Source of the DNA: Flavobacteriaceae bacterium
GTDB taxonomy: Bacteria > Bacteroidota > Bacteroidia > Flavobacteriales > Flavobacteriaceae
Reading direction: 5' to 3'
Length of the DNA stretch: 48,984 nucleotides
Assembly (NCBI GenBank): GCA_026988395.1
Contig: JALSLI010000122.1
Coordinates: 1 to 48,984, forward strand
The translations under genes and the position numbers were made by a program. Below are positions 38,277 to 47,688 of the stretch, in pieces. Each line of letters begins with the position of its first letter. The stretch's first letter is position 1. The notes under the pieces were generated by a model. It was not told the origin of the DNA. It searched no databases and worked only from the letters and a program-made list of their open reading frames with translations.

Positions 38277-38277
38277 A

Positions 38278-38550
38278 ATGATATTAACAACCACAAATTC
38301 TATTGATAATCATCCTATTTTAGATTATCTAGGTATTGTTACCGATACGGTTTCTTTTAGTGTAAGTATCTTTGAAAATAGAAAAACATTAATTGAAAAA
38401 CGCAAAGAAGAAGCTTTTAAAATTTTGGTTAAAAATGCTACAAATCTAAAAGCAAATGCCATTGTTGGTATTAAATTACAAGTTTCTGGTTTAGGTGCTA
38501 GTTTAATACTAATTACCGTTACCGGAACTGCGGTTAAGGTTAAAGTGTAA
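38278..38550 (+). CDS. YbjQ-like (heavy-metal-binding domain) small protein
   Basis: 90 aa. MILTTTNSIDNHPILDYLGIVTD ... ANAIVGIKLQVSGLGASLILITVTGTAVKV. Confidence 0.75.
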   Translation: MILTTTNSIDNHPILDYLGIVTDTVSFSVSIFENRKTLIEKRKEEAFKILVKNATNLKANAIVGIKLQVSGLGASLILITVTGTAVKVKV

Positions 38551-38598
38551 CATTTTATTTTTATAGCTGTCTTTGTATTAAACGTAAAATCTTTTAAA

Positions 38599-39315
38599 AT
38601 GAAAAAATTACTTTTAATTTCATTCTTATTATTTGCATCATATGCTTTTTCTCAAAATAGAATAACTAAAAATCTTGGTGATTTTAATCAATTAAAAGTT
38701 TTTTCAGGTTTACACGTTAAGTTGATAAAAGATACGGTTCAAAAAATTGAAATTAAAGGTCCGCAAAGCGAATCAGTTATAGTAAAAAATGTAAATGGTT
38801 TACTTAAATTGAGTGTTAAATTACCCGAAGTTTTTGAAGCAGATAATACACTTGTAAAATTATATTATACCAATGATTTTGATTTAATAGATGCTAACGA
38901 AGGTGCTATAATAACTTCTAAAAATACACTAGAACAAGATTTTATTGAGGTAAAAACCCAAGAAGGGGCACAAATAGATTTAAAATTACAAGTAGATATA
39001 CTTAAAATAAAAGCCGTTACCGGAGGTGTTGTTTCGCTGTTTGGTAAAGTACATTCACAAGATGTAATTGTTAATACAGGCGGACAATACGAAGGTTTTA
39101 CATGTGCTTCCGATAAGGCAACAATAATTGCCGCAACAGGAGGTTTGGCTGAAGTTTTGGTTACCGGTTATTTAAAAGCTACTGCCAAATTAAAAGGGAC
39201 TATTATCTATAAAATTAAACCTAAAAAATTAGTAAAAAAAGAAATTTTAGGAGGTGAAGTTTATTTTATTAAAAATTATGTCAATTCAGACGGAAGCTTA
39301 ATTTATAACGATTAA
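38599..39315 (+). CDS. Secreted DUF2807 (GIN) domain protein
   Basis: Signal peptide and beta-repetitive sequence (GDFNQLKVFSGLHVKLIKD...). Confidence 0.75.
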   Translation: MKKLLLISFLLFASYAFSQNRITKNLGDFNQLKVFSGLHVKLIKDTVQKIEIKGPQSESVIVKNVNGLLKLSVKLPEVFEADNTLVKLYYTNDFDLIDANEGAIITSKNTLEQDFIEVKTQEGAQIDLKLQVDILKIKAVTGGVVSLFGKVHSQDVIVNTGGQYEGFTCASDKATIIAATGGLAEVLVTGYLKATAKLKGTIIYKIKPKKLVKKEILGGEVYFIKNYVNSDGSLIYND

Positions 39316-39361
39316 GTTTTTTATTTAAAGGAATTCACCTAAATTTGCAAGGAATTTATAA

Positions 39362-39553
39362 ATGGATATTCTTATGAAAGCAACTATTTTTTTAGGCTTT
39401 ATGGGTGGTTACGAGTGGATTTTAATCGCACTTGTGGTATTATTACTTTTTGGTGGAAGAAAAATTCCGGAATTAATGAAAGGTATCGGTGGTGGTATTA
39501 AAGAATTTAAAAATGCTACGAAAGACGATGATAAAGAAGAAGACAAAAAATAA
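39362..39553 (+). CDS. tatA: Sec-independent translocase TatA
   Basis: GYEWILIALVVLLLFGGRKIPELMKGIGGGIKEFKNATKDD. The start codon could be a later ATG. Confidence 0.93.
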   Translation: MDILMKATIFLGFMGGYEWILIALVVLLLFGGRKIPELMKGIGGGIKEFKNATKDDDKEEDKK

Positions 39554-39566
39554 ACTACATAAAAAA

Positions 39567-39596
39567 TCCCGTAATTTTTTATAAAATTACGGGAAA
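39567..39596 (+). terminator. Intrinsic terminator after tatA
   Basis: TCCCGTAATTTT-ttat-AAAATTACGGGA perfect 12-bp stem. Confidence 0.7.
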
Positions 39597-39722
39597 TTAA
39601 CCAACTAAACAAAAAGAAATTATTTTATACCATTAGATACAATTTAATCTCTTTTTGTTACCTCTTTTTATAGCTTAAAATTAATTCGTACATTTATCGT
39701 TTGTTAATTAAAGGATAAAACA

Positions 39723-42700
39723 TTGAGTAATTTTAAACATATTGAAAGCAAATTAAATGCTTTTATTAAAAAATATTATACCAACGAACTGTTAAAAGGA
39801 ATCATTTTATTTTTAGCCTTAGGTTTGCTGTATTTTCTTTTTACCTTGTTTATCGAATATTTTTTGTGGTTACAACCAATTTATAGAACTGCTTTGTTTT
39901 TTAGCTTTATTGGTGTAGAATTATTTTTACTTTTTAAATTTATTGTAATTCCTATTATAAAGTTATTCGGTTTACAAAAAGGTATTTCATATATTGATGC
40001 TTCTAAAATTATCGGTAAACATTTTAAAGAAGTAGATGATAAATTGATAAATGTATTGCAACTAAAAAATTCTGATAATCCGTCCGAATTATTATTCGCT
40101 AGTATTGAACAAAAATCGATTGATTTAAAACCCATACCTTTTTTAAGAGCCATCAATTTTTCATCAAATAAAAAATATTTAAAATATTTAGCAATTCCGT
40201 TACTTATTTTTATCGTTATTTTTTTATTTAATAAATCTATCATTAACGACAGTTTAACACGCGTTGTTCATTTTAAAAATGAGTATCATCCTCCGGCACC
40301 GTTCTATTTTGAAGTACAAAACAAGAATTTAGATGTTTTAGAAGGAAAACCGATTACCATTACAGTGCACACAATAGGAGAGGTGTTGCCCGAAAATGTG
40401 AAAATTAACTACAACAATTCTTCTTTTTATCTTAAAGAAGAAAATCCCGGAGTATTTTCTTATACTTTTCAACCAATTATAACCGATGTTTCTTTTTATT
40501 TTGAAGCAAACGGTATTAGCTCACCAATTTACCATTTAAATGTAGTAAAAACACCTAAAATTGAAAATTTTAAGATGTTTTTAAAGTATCCTTCTTACAC
40601 ACATAAAAAGAATGAGTTAATAAAAAATACCGGAAATGCGGTTGTACCGGAAGGAACCGTAATAACTTGGAAAATTTCCACAAAAAACACGAATTCTATT
40701 TTATTTAAAACTATTAAGGATTCAATTTTATTTCATAAACATAACGTTGATTTTGCTCTATCTAAAAAAGTAAAATACACCTTTGATTATACCGTTTCCA
40801 GCTCCAATAACAATGTACTAAATTTTGAAAATTTACAGTATAACATTCAAATGGTTGCCGATCAATATCCAAGAATGATTATTAAAACGAATATTGATTC
40901 GATTAGTTCGGGTAAAGCTCAATTTATTGGTCAATTATTAGATGATTACGGTATTACTAAGTTACAACTTGTTTATTATGATAAGAACACACCTCAGAAT
41001 AAACAGTTTTATAAACTTCCTATACAAAATCAAACTTTTCAAGAATTTTTTTATGTTTTTCCGGATAACTTAGATTTAGAAAAGGGAAAAGATTATCATT
41101 TTTACTTCCAATTATTTGATAATGATGTACTTAATAATTATAAATCGGTTAAATCTAAGGTTTTTCATTACCATTACAAAACGGATAACGAATTAGAAGA
41201 ATCCATTTTAAAAGAACAAAAACAACAATTACAAAATTTTAATTCTGCTAGAAAAAACACCGAAAAGTTAACCAAATCTATTGACGAATTTTCTAATCAA
41301 CTAAAAAATAAATCTGAAATGTCTTGGCAAGACAAAAAGAAATTTCAAGAGTTTCTAAAACGTCAAGAAAAATATGAAAAAATGTTGCAACGAAATACCT
41401 CTAAATTGCTACAAAATTTAGATGCTCTAAAAAAAGAGAAAAATCCTAATTTAGAAGAAAAGAAAAAAGATTTACAAAAGCGTTTAGAAGAAATTAAAGC
41501 ACTCCAAAAAAAGAAAAAATTATTAGATGAACTCAAAAAATTAGCTGAAAAATTAGACAAAGAAGGATTTTTACAAAAGTTAGATAAACTTACTAAAAAG
41601 AACAAACAAGATCAACGTTCTTTAGAACGTATTTTAGAAATGACCAAACGTTTTTATGCTCAGAAAAAAGCTGAAGAAATTGCAGATAAATTAAAAACCT
41701 TGGCCAAAAAAGAAGAACAACTTTCTAAACAAAACAAAAATGATTTAGATGAACAAAAGAAAATAAATAATGAATTTAATAAACTAAAAGTAGAGTTTAA
41801 TGAGTTAGATAAATTAAATAAAGATTTAAAACAACCGTTAAAACTTCCTAAATCCGAAGAAGAAAAACAAGACATTCAAAAAGATTTAGAGCAAGCCAAA
41901 GAGGAGTTACAAAAAGAAACAGATAATCAAAATGATTCTAAGGATTCTTCAAAAAAATCGGATAAAGCAAAAAAGAAACAAAAATCCGCATCACGTAAAA
42001 TGAAACGATTATCCGAAAAAATGATGGCAACAATGCAAGCAGGCGAAGGAGAGATGTTGGAAGAAGATTTAGATAATTTACGACGTATCATAGATAATTT
42101 AATTCGTTTTTCTACCGATCAAGAAGCTTTAATGATTCAACTTAAATCCTCCTTTTCCGATCGTTATGATTTTTCTAAAAAGATTAAAAAACAACAGATT
42201 TTAAAAGAATATTTTGAACATATAGATGATAGTATTTATACTCTTTCTTTACGGATGCCAAAAATGAGTTCTAAAATTCAAGAAGATATTATCGAAGCTC
42301 ATTATTATATTGATCAAAGTTTAGAGAATTTTGCTAATAATAAAATTTACCAGACTGTAAAAAATCAACAATTTACGATGACAGCTGCTAATAATTTGGC
42401 TAATTTTTTGAGTGATTTATTAGATAGTTCTCAAAGTCCTGCTTCCGGGCAAGGGCAAGGTCAGGGAAAAGGTAAAGGAATGGGTAAAGGTAAGGGAAAA
42501 GGTAAAGGAATGAGTCTGCCGGATATTATTCAAAAGCAATCTGATTTATTATCTAAGGCTCAAAAAAAAGGACAACAAAAAGGAGGTAGTAAGCCTGATG
42601 GAGAAAAAGGAAACGGCAAAAAGGGAGAAAAAGGCTCTTCCGGAGAAGGCGGAAAATCCGGTAAAAATAGTCAAAACGGACAAAACGGTGATGCTGATGA

Positions 42701-43115
42701 ACAACGTCAAGGCGAATTATTTAAAATTTATCAAGAACAAAATGCTTTACGACAACAATTCCAAGATTTATTAAATAGAGCCGGACAAAAAGGGGCTGCA
42801 GGGAATAAAGCCCTAAAACAAATGGAAGAGTTAGAACGAATGTTAATTAATAAAGGTCTCTCTAACGAAGTAATTCAAAAAATGAACATATTAAAACACG
42901 AATTACTTAAATTAGATAATGCTTTATTAGAACAAGGAGAAGACGAAAAACGTAAATCAGACACCAATAAAAATGAATTTCAATCACATTCTATAAAAGA
43001 AATAGAAACAAAAAAAATATTTTTTAATCCTAATGAAATATTAAATAGACAAGCATTACCTTTGCAAACTTTCTATAGAGAAAAAGTACAGCATTATTTT
43101 CAAAATAATAAGTAA
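39723..43115 (+). CDS. DUF4175-like large membrane/coiled-coil protein
   Basis: N-terminal TM pair, Ig-like central region, long Lys/Glu/Gln coiled coil, Gly/Lys/Gln low-complexity tract, C-terminal helical segment. Non-ATG (TTG) start implied by the ORF track. Confidence 0.8.
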   Translation: MSNFKHIESKLNAFIKKYYTNELLKGIILFLALGLLYFLFTLFIEYFLWLQPIYRTALFFSFIGVELFLLFKFIVIPIIKLFGLQKGISYIDASKIIGKHFKEVDDKLINVLQLKNSDNPSELLFASIEQKSIDLKPIPFLRAINFSSNKKYLKYLAIPLLIFIVIFLFNKSIINDSLTRVVHFKNEYHPPAPFYFEVQNKNLDVLEGKPITITVHTIGEVLPENVKINYNNSSFYLKEENPGVFSYTFQPIITDVSFYFEANGISSPIYHLNVVKTPKIENFKMFLKYPSYTHKKNELIKNTGNAVVPEGTVITWKISTKNTNSILFKTIKDSILFHKHNVDFALSKKVKYTFDYTVSSSNNNVLNFENLQYNIQMVADQYPRMIIKTNIDSISSGKAQFIGQLLDDYGITKLQLVYYDKNTPQNKQFYKLPIQNQTFQEFFYVFPDNLDLEKGKDYHFYFQLFDNDVLNNYKSVKSKVFHYHYKTDNELEESILKEQKQQLQNFNSARKNTEKLTKSIDEFSNQLKNKSEMSWQDKKKFQEFLKRQEKYEKMLQRNTSKLLQNLDALKKEKNPNLEEKKKDLQKRLEEIKALQKKKKLLDELKKLAEKLDKEGFLQKLDKLTKKNKQDQRSLERILEMTKRFYAQKKAEEIADKLKTLAKKEEQLSKQNKNDLDEQKKINNEFNKLKVEFNELDKLNKDLKQPLKLPKSEEEKQDIQKDLEQAKEELQKETDNQNDSKDSSKKSDKAKKKQKSASRKMKRLSEKMMATMQAGEGEMLEEDLDNLRRIIDNLIRFSTDQEALMIQLKSSFSDRYDFSKKIKKQQILKEYFEHIDDSIYTLSLRMPKMSSKIQEDIIEAHYYIDQSLENFANNKIYQTVKNQQFTMTAANNLANFLSDLLDSSQSPASGQGQGQGKGKGMGKGKGKGKGMSLPDIIQKQSDLLSKAQKKGQQKGGSKPDGEKGNGKKGEKGSSGEGGKSGKNSQNGQNGDADEQRQGELFKIYQEQNALRQQFQDLLNRAGQKGAAGNKALKQMEELERMLINKGLSNEVIQKMNILKHELLKLDNALLEQGEDEKRKSDTNKNEFQSHSIKEIETKKIFFNPNEILNRQALPLQTFYREKVQHYFQNNK
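42447..42513 (+). repeat. In-frame Gly-Lys/Gln/Met low-complexity tandem repeat
   Basis: gggcaagggcaaggtcagggaaaaggtaaaggaatgggtaaaggtaagggaaaaggtaaaggaatg encodes GQGQGQGKGKGMGKGKGKGKGM. Confidence 0.85.
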
Positions 43116-43118
43116 TAT

Positions 43119-43535
43119 ATGATAACTTTTAATTACGAAACCGATTTTACATTAGATAAAAGTAGTGAAATTTCAGAGTGGATTTTAAATACGATTTCCC
43201 TTGAAAAATTTTCTTTAGGAGAATTAAATTATATTTTTTGTGATGATACATATCTTCTGGATATTAATAAAAAATATCTAAATCACAATACTTTTACCGA
43301 TATTATAAGTTTTGATTATACTTTAGGAAAACAAATAAATGGTGATATTTATATTTCTATCGATAGAATTAAAGAGAATTCCAAACTCTATAACACTTCT
43401 TTTAACAATGAATTATTACGTGTTATGATTCACGGCGTTTTACACTATTTAGGGTATAAAGATAAAACGGATGCTGACAAAAAAATAATGCGTTCAAAAG
43501 AGGATTATTACTTATCTTTGCAGAATATTTATTAA
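43119..43535 (+). CDS. ybeY: Endoribonuclease YbeY (rRNA maturation)
   Basis: LNHNTFTDIISFDY and HGVLHYLGYKDKTDADKKIMRSKED (HGxLHxxGYDH-type metal site). Confidence 0.95.
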   Translation: MITFNYETDFTLDKSSEISEWILNTISLEKFSLGELNYIFCDDTYLLDINKKYLNHNTFTDIISFDYTLGKQINGDIYISIDRIKENSKLYNTSFNNELLRVMIHGVLHYLGYKDKTDADKKIMRSKEDYYLSLQNIY

Positions 43536-43551
43536 TGTTTCACGTGAAACA
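43536..43551. promoter_or_regulatory. parS site 1
   Basis: TGTTTCACGTGAAACA, perfect 16-bp palindrome matching the ParB-binding consensus TGTTNCACGTGNAACA. Confidence 0.92.
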
Positions 43552-43581
43552 TTAAATAATCACATAACTAAAAATTAAAAT

Positions 43582-43597
43582 TGTTCCACGTGGAACA
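43582..43597. promoter_or_regulatory. parS site 2
   Basis: TGTTCCACGTGGAACA, perfect 16-bp palindrome matching the parS consensus. Confidence 0.92.
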
Positions 43598-43608
43598 TAA
43601 TTTATAAG

Positions 43609-45486
43609 ATGAGTATATTTCAATCTAAATACGATGTTATTGTTGTAGGAGGTGGTCACGCAGGTTCTGAGGCTGCTGCTGCATCTGCAAACTTAGGTGC
43701 CAAAACATTACTAATTACTATGAGTTTGCAAAATATAGCACAAATGAGTTGTAATCCCGCAATGGGAGGTATTGCAAAAGGACAAATTGTTCGTGAAATT
43801 GATGCTTTAGGTGGTTATAGTGGCATTATCACAGATAAAACCGCTATCCAATTTAAGATGCTTAATAAATCTAAAGGCCCTGCAATGTGGAGTCCTAGAG
43901 CTCAAAGTGATCGTATGCAATTTGCCGCAGCTTGGCGTTGGCAATTAGAAAACATTCCTAATTTGGATATGTATCAAGATAGTGTTACCGGTTTATTATT
44001 TGAAGGAGATACTATTATTGGTGTTAAAACAAGTTTAGGATTAAAAATATATTCTAAAACTGTTATTCTAACAGCCGGAACTTTTTTAAACGGACTCATT
44101 CATATTGGTGAAAAAACTTTCGGTGGAGGAAGGGCAGGAGAAAGTGCATCAAAAGGGATTACAGAAGATTTAGTTGCTATGGGTTTTGAATCCGGACGTA
44201 TGAAAACGGGAACACCACCACGTGTAGATGCTAGATCTTTAGATTTTTCTAAAATGATTGAACAACCTGGAGATGAAAATCCGCAAAAATTTTCTTTTTC
44301 TTCAGAAACACAACCGTTGCAAAAACAAAAATCTTGTTATATGACCTATACAAGTACTGAAGTTCATGATTTATTGCGTGAAGGTTTTGATCGTTCACCA
44401 ATGTTTACAGGTAGAATTCAAAGTATTGGTCCAAGATATTGTCCTAGTATTGAAGATAAAATTGATCGCTTTACTACTAAAGAAAGACATCAAATGTTTA
44501 TTGAACCTGAAGGTTGGAAAACTAATGAAATTTATGTTAATGGATTTTCCACTTCTTTACCCGAAGATATACAGGCAAGTGCTCTACGAAAAGTTTCCGG
44601 TTTTGAAAATGTAAAATTTTTACGTTTTGGTTATGCAATTGAATATGATTATTTTCCACCAACGCAATTAAAGTATTCATTAGAAACAAAATTAATAAAA
44701 AATCTTTTTTTTGCAGGGCAAATAAATGGTACAACCGGTTATGAAGAAGCTGCGGCACAAGGAATAATAGCCGGAATTAATGCGGCACATAAAACACAAG
44801 AAAAAGATGCTTTTATTTTAAATAGAAACGAGGCTTATATTGGTGTTCTTATAGATGATTTAATTACAAAAGGTACTGATGAACCTTATCGTATGTTTAC
44901 TTCCAGAGCAGAATATCGTACTTTATTAAGACAGGATAATGCCGATATTAGATTAACACCTAAATCTTATAATATTGGTTTAGCATCTGAGGAACGAATG
45001 AAGAGAGTAGAAGAGAAGGTGTATAAAACGAAGTTATTTGTAGATTTCTTAAAGAAAACGAGTATTAAAGCAGAAGATATAAATCCTATTTTAGAATCAA
45101 AAAATTCTGCTTTGGTAAATCAATCTATGAAAATGTTTAAGTTTGCTACCAGACCACAATTAAACTTTAATGATGTTCGTGAATTTCCATTAGTTAAAGA
45201 TTTTATTGAAGAAAATAATATAGATCAAGATATTATAGAACAAACGGAAATTCAAGTAAAATATTCGGGTTATATAGAAAAAGAATTAAGTAATGTTAAG
45301 AAATTAGCTCGCTTAGAGACTGTTAAGATACCAGCTGATTTTAATTATGATATAGTTTCTTCCATAAGTACCGAAGCAAAACAAAAGCTCACTAAAATAA
45401 AACCGGAAACCATTGCACAAGCTAGTAGAATATCCGGAGTTTCTCCTAGTGATATTTCCATATTACTAGTAAATTTAGGTGTTTAA
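43609..45486 (+). CDS. mnmG: tRNA uridine-5-carboxymethylaminomethyl modification enzyme MnmG (GidA)
   Basis: YDVIVVGGGHAGSEAAAASANLGAKTLLIT, CNPAMGGIAKGQIVREIDALGG, KTGTPPRVD, TGYEEAAAQG. Confidence 0.98.
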   Translation: MSIFQSKYDVIVVGGGHAGSEAAAASANLGAKTLLITMSLQNIAQMSCNPAMGGIAKGQIVREIDALGGYSGIITDKTAIQFKMLNKSKGPAMWSPRAQSDRMQFAAAWRWQLENIPNLDMYQDSVTGLLFEGDTIIGVKTSLGLKIYSKTVILTAGTFLNGLIHIGEKTFGGGRAGESASKGITEDLVAMGFESGRMKTGTPPRVDARSLDFSKMIEQPGDENPQKFSFSSETQPLQKQKSCYMTYTSTEVHDLLREGFDRSPMFTGRIQSIGPRYCPSIEDKIDRFTTKERHQMFIEPEGWKTNEIYVNGFSTSLPEDIQASALRKVSGFENVKFLRFGYAIEYDYFPPTQLKYSLETKLIKNLFFAGQINGTTGYEEAAAQGIIAGINAAHKTQEKDAFILNRNEAYIGVLIDDLITKGTDEPYRMFTSRAEYRTLLRQDNADIRLTPKSYNIGLASEERMKRVEEKVYKTKLFVDFLKKTSIKAEDINPILESKNSALVNQSMKMFKFATRPQLNFNDVREFPLVKDFIEENNIDQDIIEQTEIQVKYSGYIEKELSNVKKLARLETVKIPADFNYDIVSSISTEAKQKLTKIKPETIAQASRISGVSPSDISILLVNLGV

Positions 45487-45506
45487 TTTAAAGAATTACT
45501 TTAATA

Positions 45507-45522
45507 TGTTTCACGTGAAACA
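45507..45522. promoter_or_regulatory. parS site 3
   Basis: TGTTTCACGTGAAACA between mnmG and the methyltransferase gene. Confidence 0.92.
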
Positions 45523-45536
45523 TTAAGCTGTTATTT

Positions 45537-46424
45537 ATGAATATAAAATCACCAATTAATCCTGATATTGATTTAGAAAATTTTTTAACTTGTAAAGATT
45601 ATACTGTTTCACGTGAAACATTTGATTTGTTATGGGATAAAAAAGCAGATTTTTTAATAACAGCTCCGCAACCAAAAATAGAAGAGTTATCAAAATATTA
45701 CGATAGTGAAGATTATATTTCGCATACCGATGCTTCAAAATCGGTTATGGATAAGTTATACCAAATAGCCAAAAAATATGCTATTTCTAATAAAATTAAT
45801 CTTGTTAAAAATGTTGCCTTAACAAATAAGTCTAAAATAAAACTTTTAGATGTAGGTTGTGGTACCGGAGATTTTTTACACGCTTGTAATAAAAAAGGAA
45901 TTTTAGTTACGGGAATAGAACCAAATGAAAAGGCAAGGAAATTAGCTATAAATAAAATTCCGGAAATTAAAATTTTAGATTCTATTTTTAATTCTACCGA
46001 AAAATTTGATGTAATAACAATGTGGCATGTTTTAGAACACGTACCTAATTTAGAGAAGTATATTATAAAATTAAAGTTCTTATTATCAGAAAAGGGTGTT
46101 TTAATTATTGCTGTTCCTAATTTTAAAAGTTACGATGCAAAACATTATAAAGAGTTTTGGGCTGCTTATGATGTACCAAGACATTTATGGCATTTTTCAA
46201 AAAAAGCAATAATCGACTTATTTAGTAAAATTGATTTACACTTACAAAAAACCTTACCAATGCGATTAGATTCTTTTTATGTTAGTTTGTTATCTGAAAA
46301 ATATAAGACAGGTAAGTCTAATTTTATAAAAGCATTTTTTATTGGTTTTCTATCTAATTTTAAAGGATTTTTTACAAAAGAATATTCTTCGCATATTTAT
46401 ATACTTAAAAACAAGAAAATTTAA
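45537..46424 (+). CDS. Class I SAM-dependent methyltransferase
   Basis: KLLDVGCGTGDFLHACNKKGILVTGIEPNEKARKLA and DVITMWHVLEHVPNLEKYI. Confidence 0.9.
   Translation: MNIKSPINPDIDLENFLTCKDYTVSRETFDLLWDKKADFLITAPQPKIEELSKYYDSEDYISHTDASKSVMDKLYQIAKKYAISNKINLVKNVALTNKSKIKLLDVGCGTGDFLHACNKKGILVTGIEPNEKARKLAINKIPEIKILDSIFNSTEKFDVITMWHVLEHVPNLEKYIIKLKFLLSEKGVLIIAVPNFKSYDAKHYKEFWAAYDVPRHLWHFSKKAIIDLFSKIDLHLQKTLPMRLDSFYVSLLSEKYKTGKSNFIKAFFIGFLSNFKGFFTKEYSSHIYILKNKKI
45605..45620. promoter_or_regulatory. parS site 4, inside the methyltransferase CDS
   Basis: TGTTTCACGTGAAACA, contributing to the in-frame codons for TVSRETF. Confidence 0.9.
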
Positions 46425-46560
46425 TTTTAATAAGTAAAATTTAATTGTTTTTTATTTATCTATATCTAAGTGTATAAAAAATTATAAAATTCGTTAAAAA
46501 GCCTTATTTTACGTTAAAATATTTTTATAAAATTTATTATTTTATTATTTATTATAGATT

Positions 46561-47688
46561 TTACTTATAGAAGTTTCTATCTTTCCATTTATATTTTTTA
46601 AATAATGATAAAATAGAGATTACTGTTATAAAATAGGGATGAATTATTGCTGTTAAGAAATAATCTATATTTTTGGTTTTCTCTTTGAATAATTTTAATG
46701 TTTTATAAATTAAAAAATAGTCAAGTACAATTTTTAAAACCCATATTATAATAATTAGGTACAATGTTGCCTTGTTTTTTATCGCATACCAAAAAGTAAA
46801 AATTGATAAAAAGGAATTTATACCTAAAACAATTACTCCAATTATTAATGTATATATATTTTTAGAATTTCCTGTTTTTGATGCCCAACGAATTCGTTGT
46901 TCGATTAAACCTTTAGTATTTCTTTCAGGTTTAGTGATTACCGTTGCGTTAAATGATTTTAAATATGCAATTTTATCAGGATATTTTTTTTGCATTTTCT
47001 CCATTAAAAACACATCATCACCGCTAGCTATGTTGTTGTTTCCGGTATATCCGTTTACACTTAAGAAGGCTTCTTTTTTATAACATAAATTGGCTCCGTT
47101 ACACATCAATGGTTTTTTCTGTCCGAAACTTCCAATTGTGGTTCCAATTAAGCTTGCAAAATCTAATTTCTGAAATTTTTCTATAAATGTTTTTCCTGTT
47201 TTGTAATTAACAGGAGCGGCAATAAAAACAACTCTGTTTCTATCTTCAATAAAATTATTAAAAGTTTTTAGCCATAAATTAGGTACAAAACAATCGGCAT
47301 CTGTTGTAATGATCCATTTATTTTTAATAAATTTTATGGCTGTTGTTATCGCATCTTTTTTTGGAGAATTTGATTGACGTTTATTTTTACAAACAGTATA
47401 TTTTATGTTTCTTGAAATATTTTGTTCTATTATTTTAACTGAATTATCCGTAGAATTATCATCAATAAAAATAATTTCATACCTGGTTTTATTGTATTTT
47501 AGTTTGTTTAAGCTATTAATTAATTCCGGTAAGTTAGAATATTCATTTCTAAAAGGTACAATTATTGAAAATGTGTTTTTATCGCTTTTTTCAATCTGTT
47601 TATATTCTTTTATTTTATCAAAACCTAAAATTAACCAGATTATTAATATAAAATATGTTAACGATATGGCTATTAATAAACTAATCAA
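46561..47688 (-). CDS. Family 2-like glycosyltransferase
   Basis: FSIIVPFRNEYSNLPELINSL, IIFIDDNSTDNSVKII, ITTDADCFVPNLWL, GDDVFLMEKMQ, QRIRWASKTGN. Confidence 0.9.
   Translation of the reverse strand: MISLLIAISLTYFILIIWLILGFDKIKEYKQIEKSDKNTFSIIVPFRNEYSNLPELINSLNKLKYNKTRYEIIFIDDNSTDNSVKIIEQNISRNIKYTVCKNKRQSNSPKKDAITTAIKFIKNKWIITTDADCFVPNLWLKTFNNFIEDRNRVVFIAAPVNYKTGKTFIEKFQKLDFASLIGTTIGSFGQKKPLMCNGANLCYKKEAFLSVNGYTGNNNIASGDDVFLMEKMQKKYPDKIAYLKSFNATVITKPERNTKGLIEQRIRWASKTGNSKNIYTLIIGVIVLGINSFLSIFTFWYAIKNKATLYLIIIIWVLKIVLDYFLIYKTLKLFKEKTKNIDYFLTAIIHPYFITVISILSLFKKYKWKDRNFYK

Noticed and set aside
41363-41875. Antisense ORFs 41363..41605 and 41660..41875 as genes
   Set aside because: They are Ser/Phe-rich shadows of the Lys/Glu coiled coil on the plus strand, with no recognisable domain.
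43536-43597. Palindromes near mnmG as a transcription terminator pair
   Set aside because: They match the ParB-site consensus exactly and lack a T tract; a third copy is between genes and a fourth is inside a CDS.
46425-46560. Intergenic region after the methyltransferase as an alternative oriC
   Set aside because: It is only about 136 bp, lies between convergent genes, and lacks TTATnAACA-like motif clusters.
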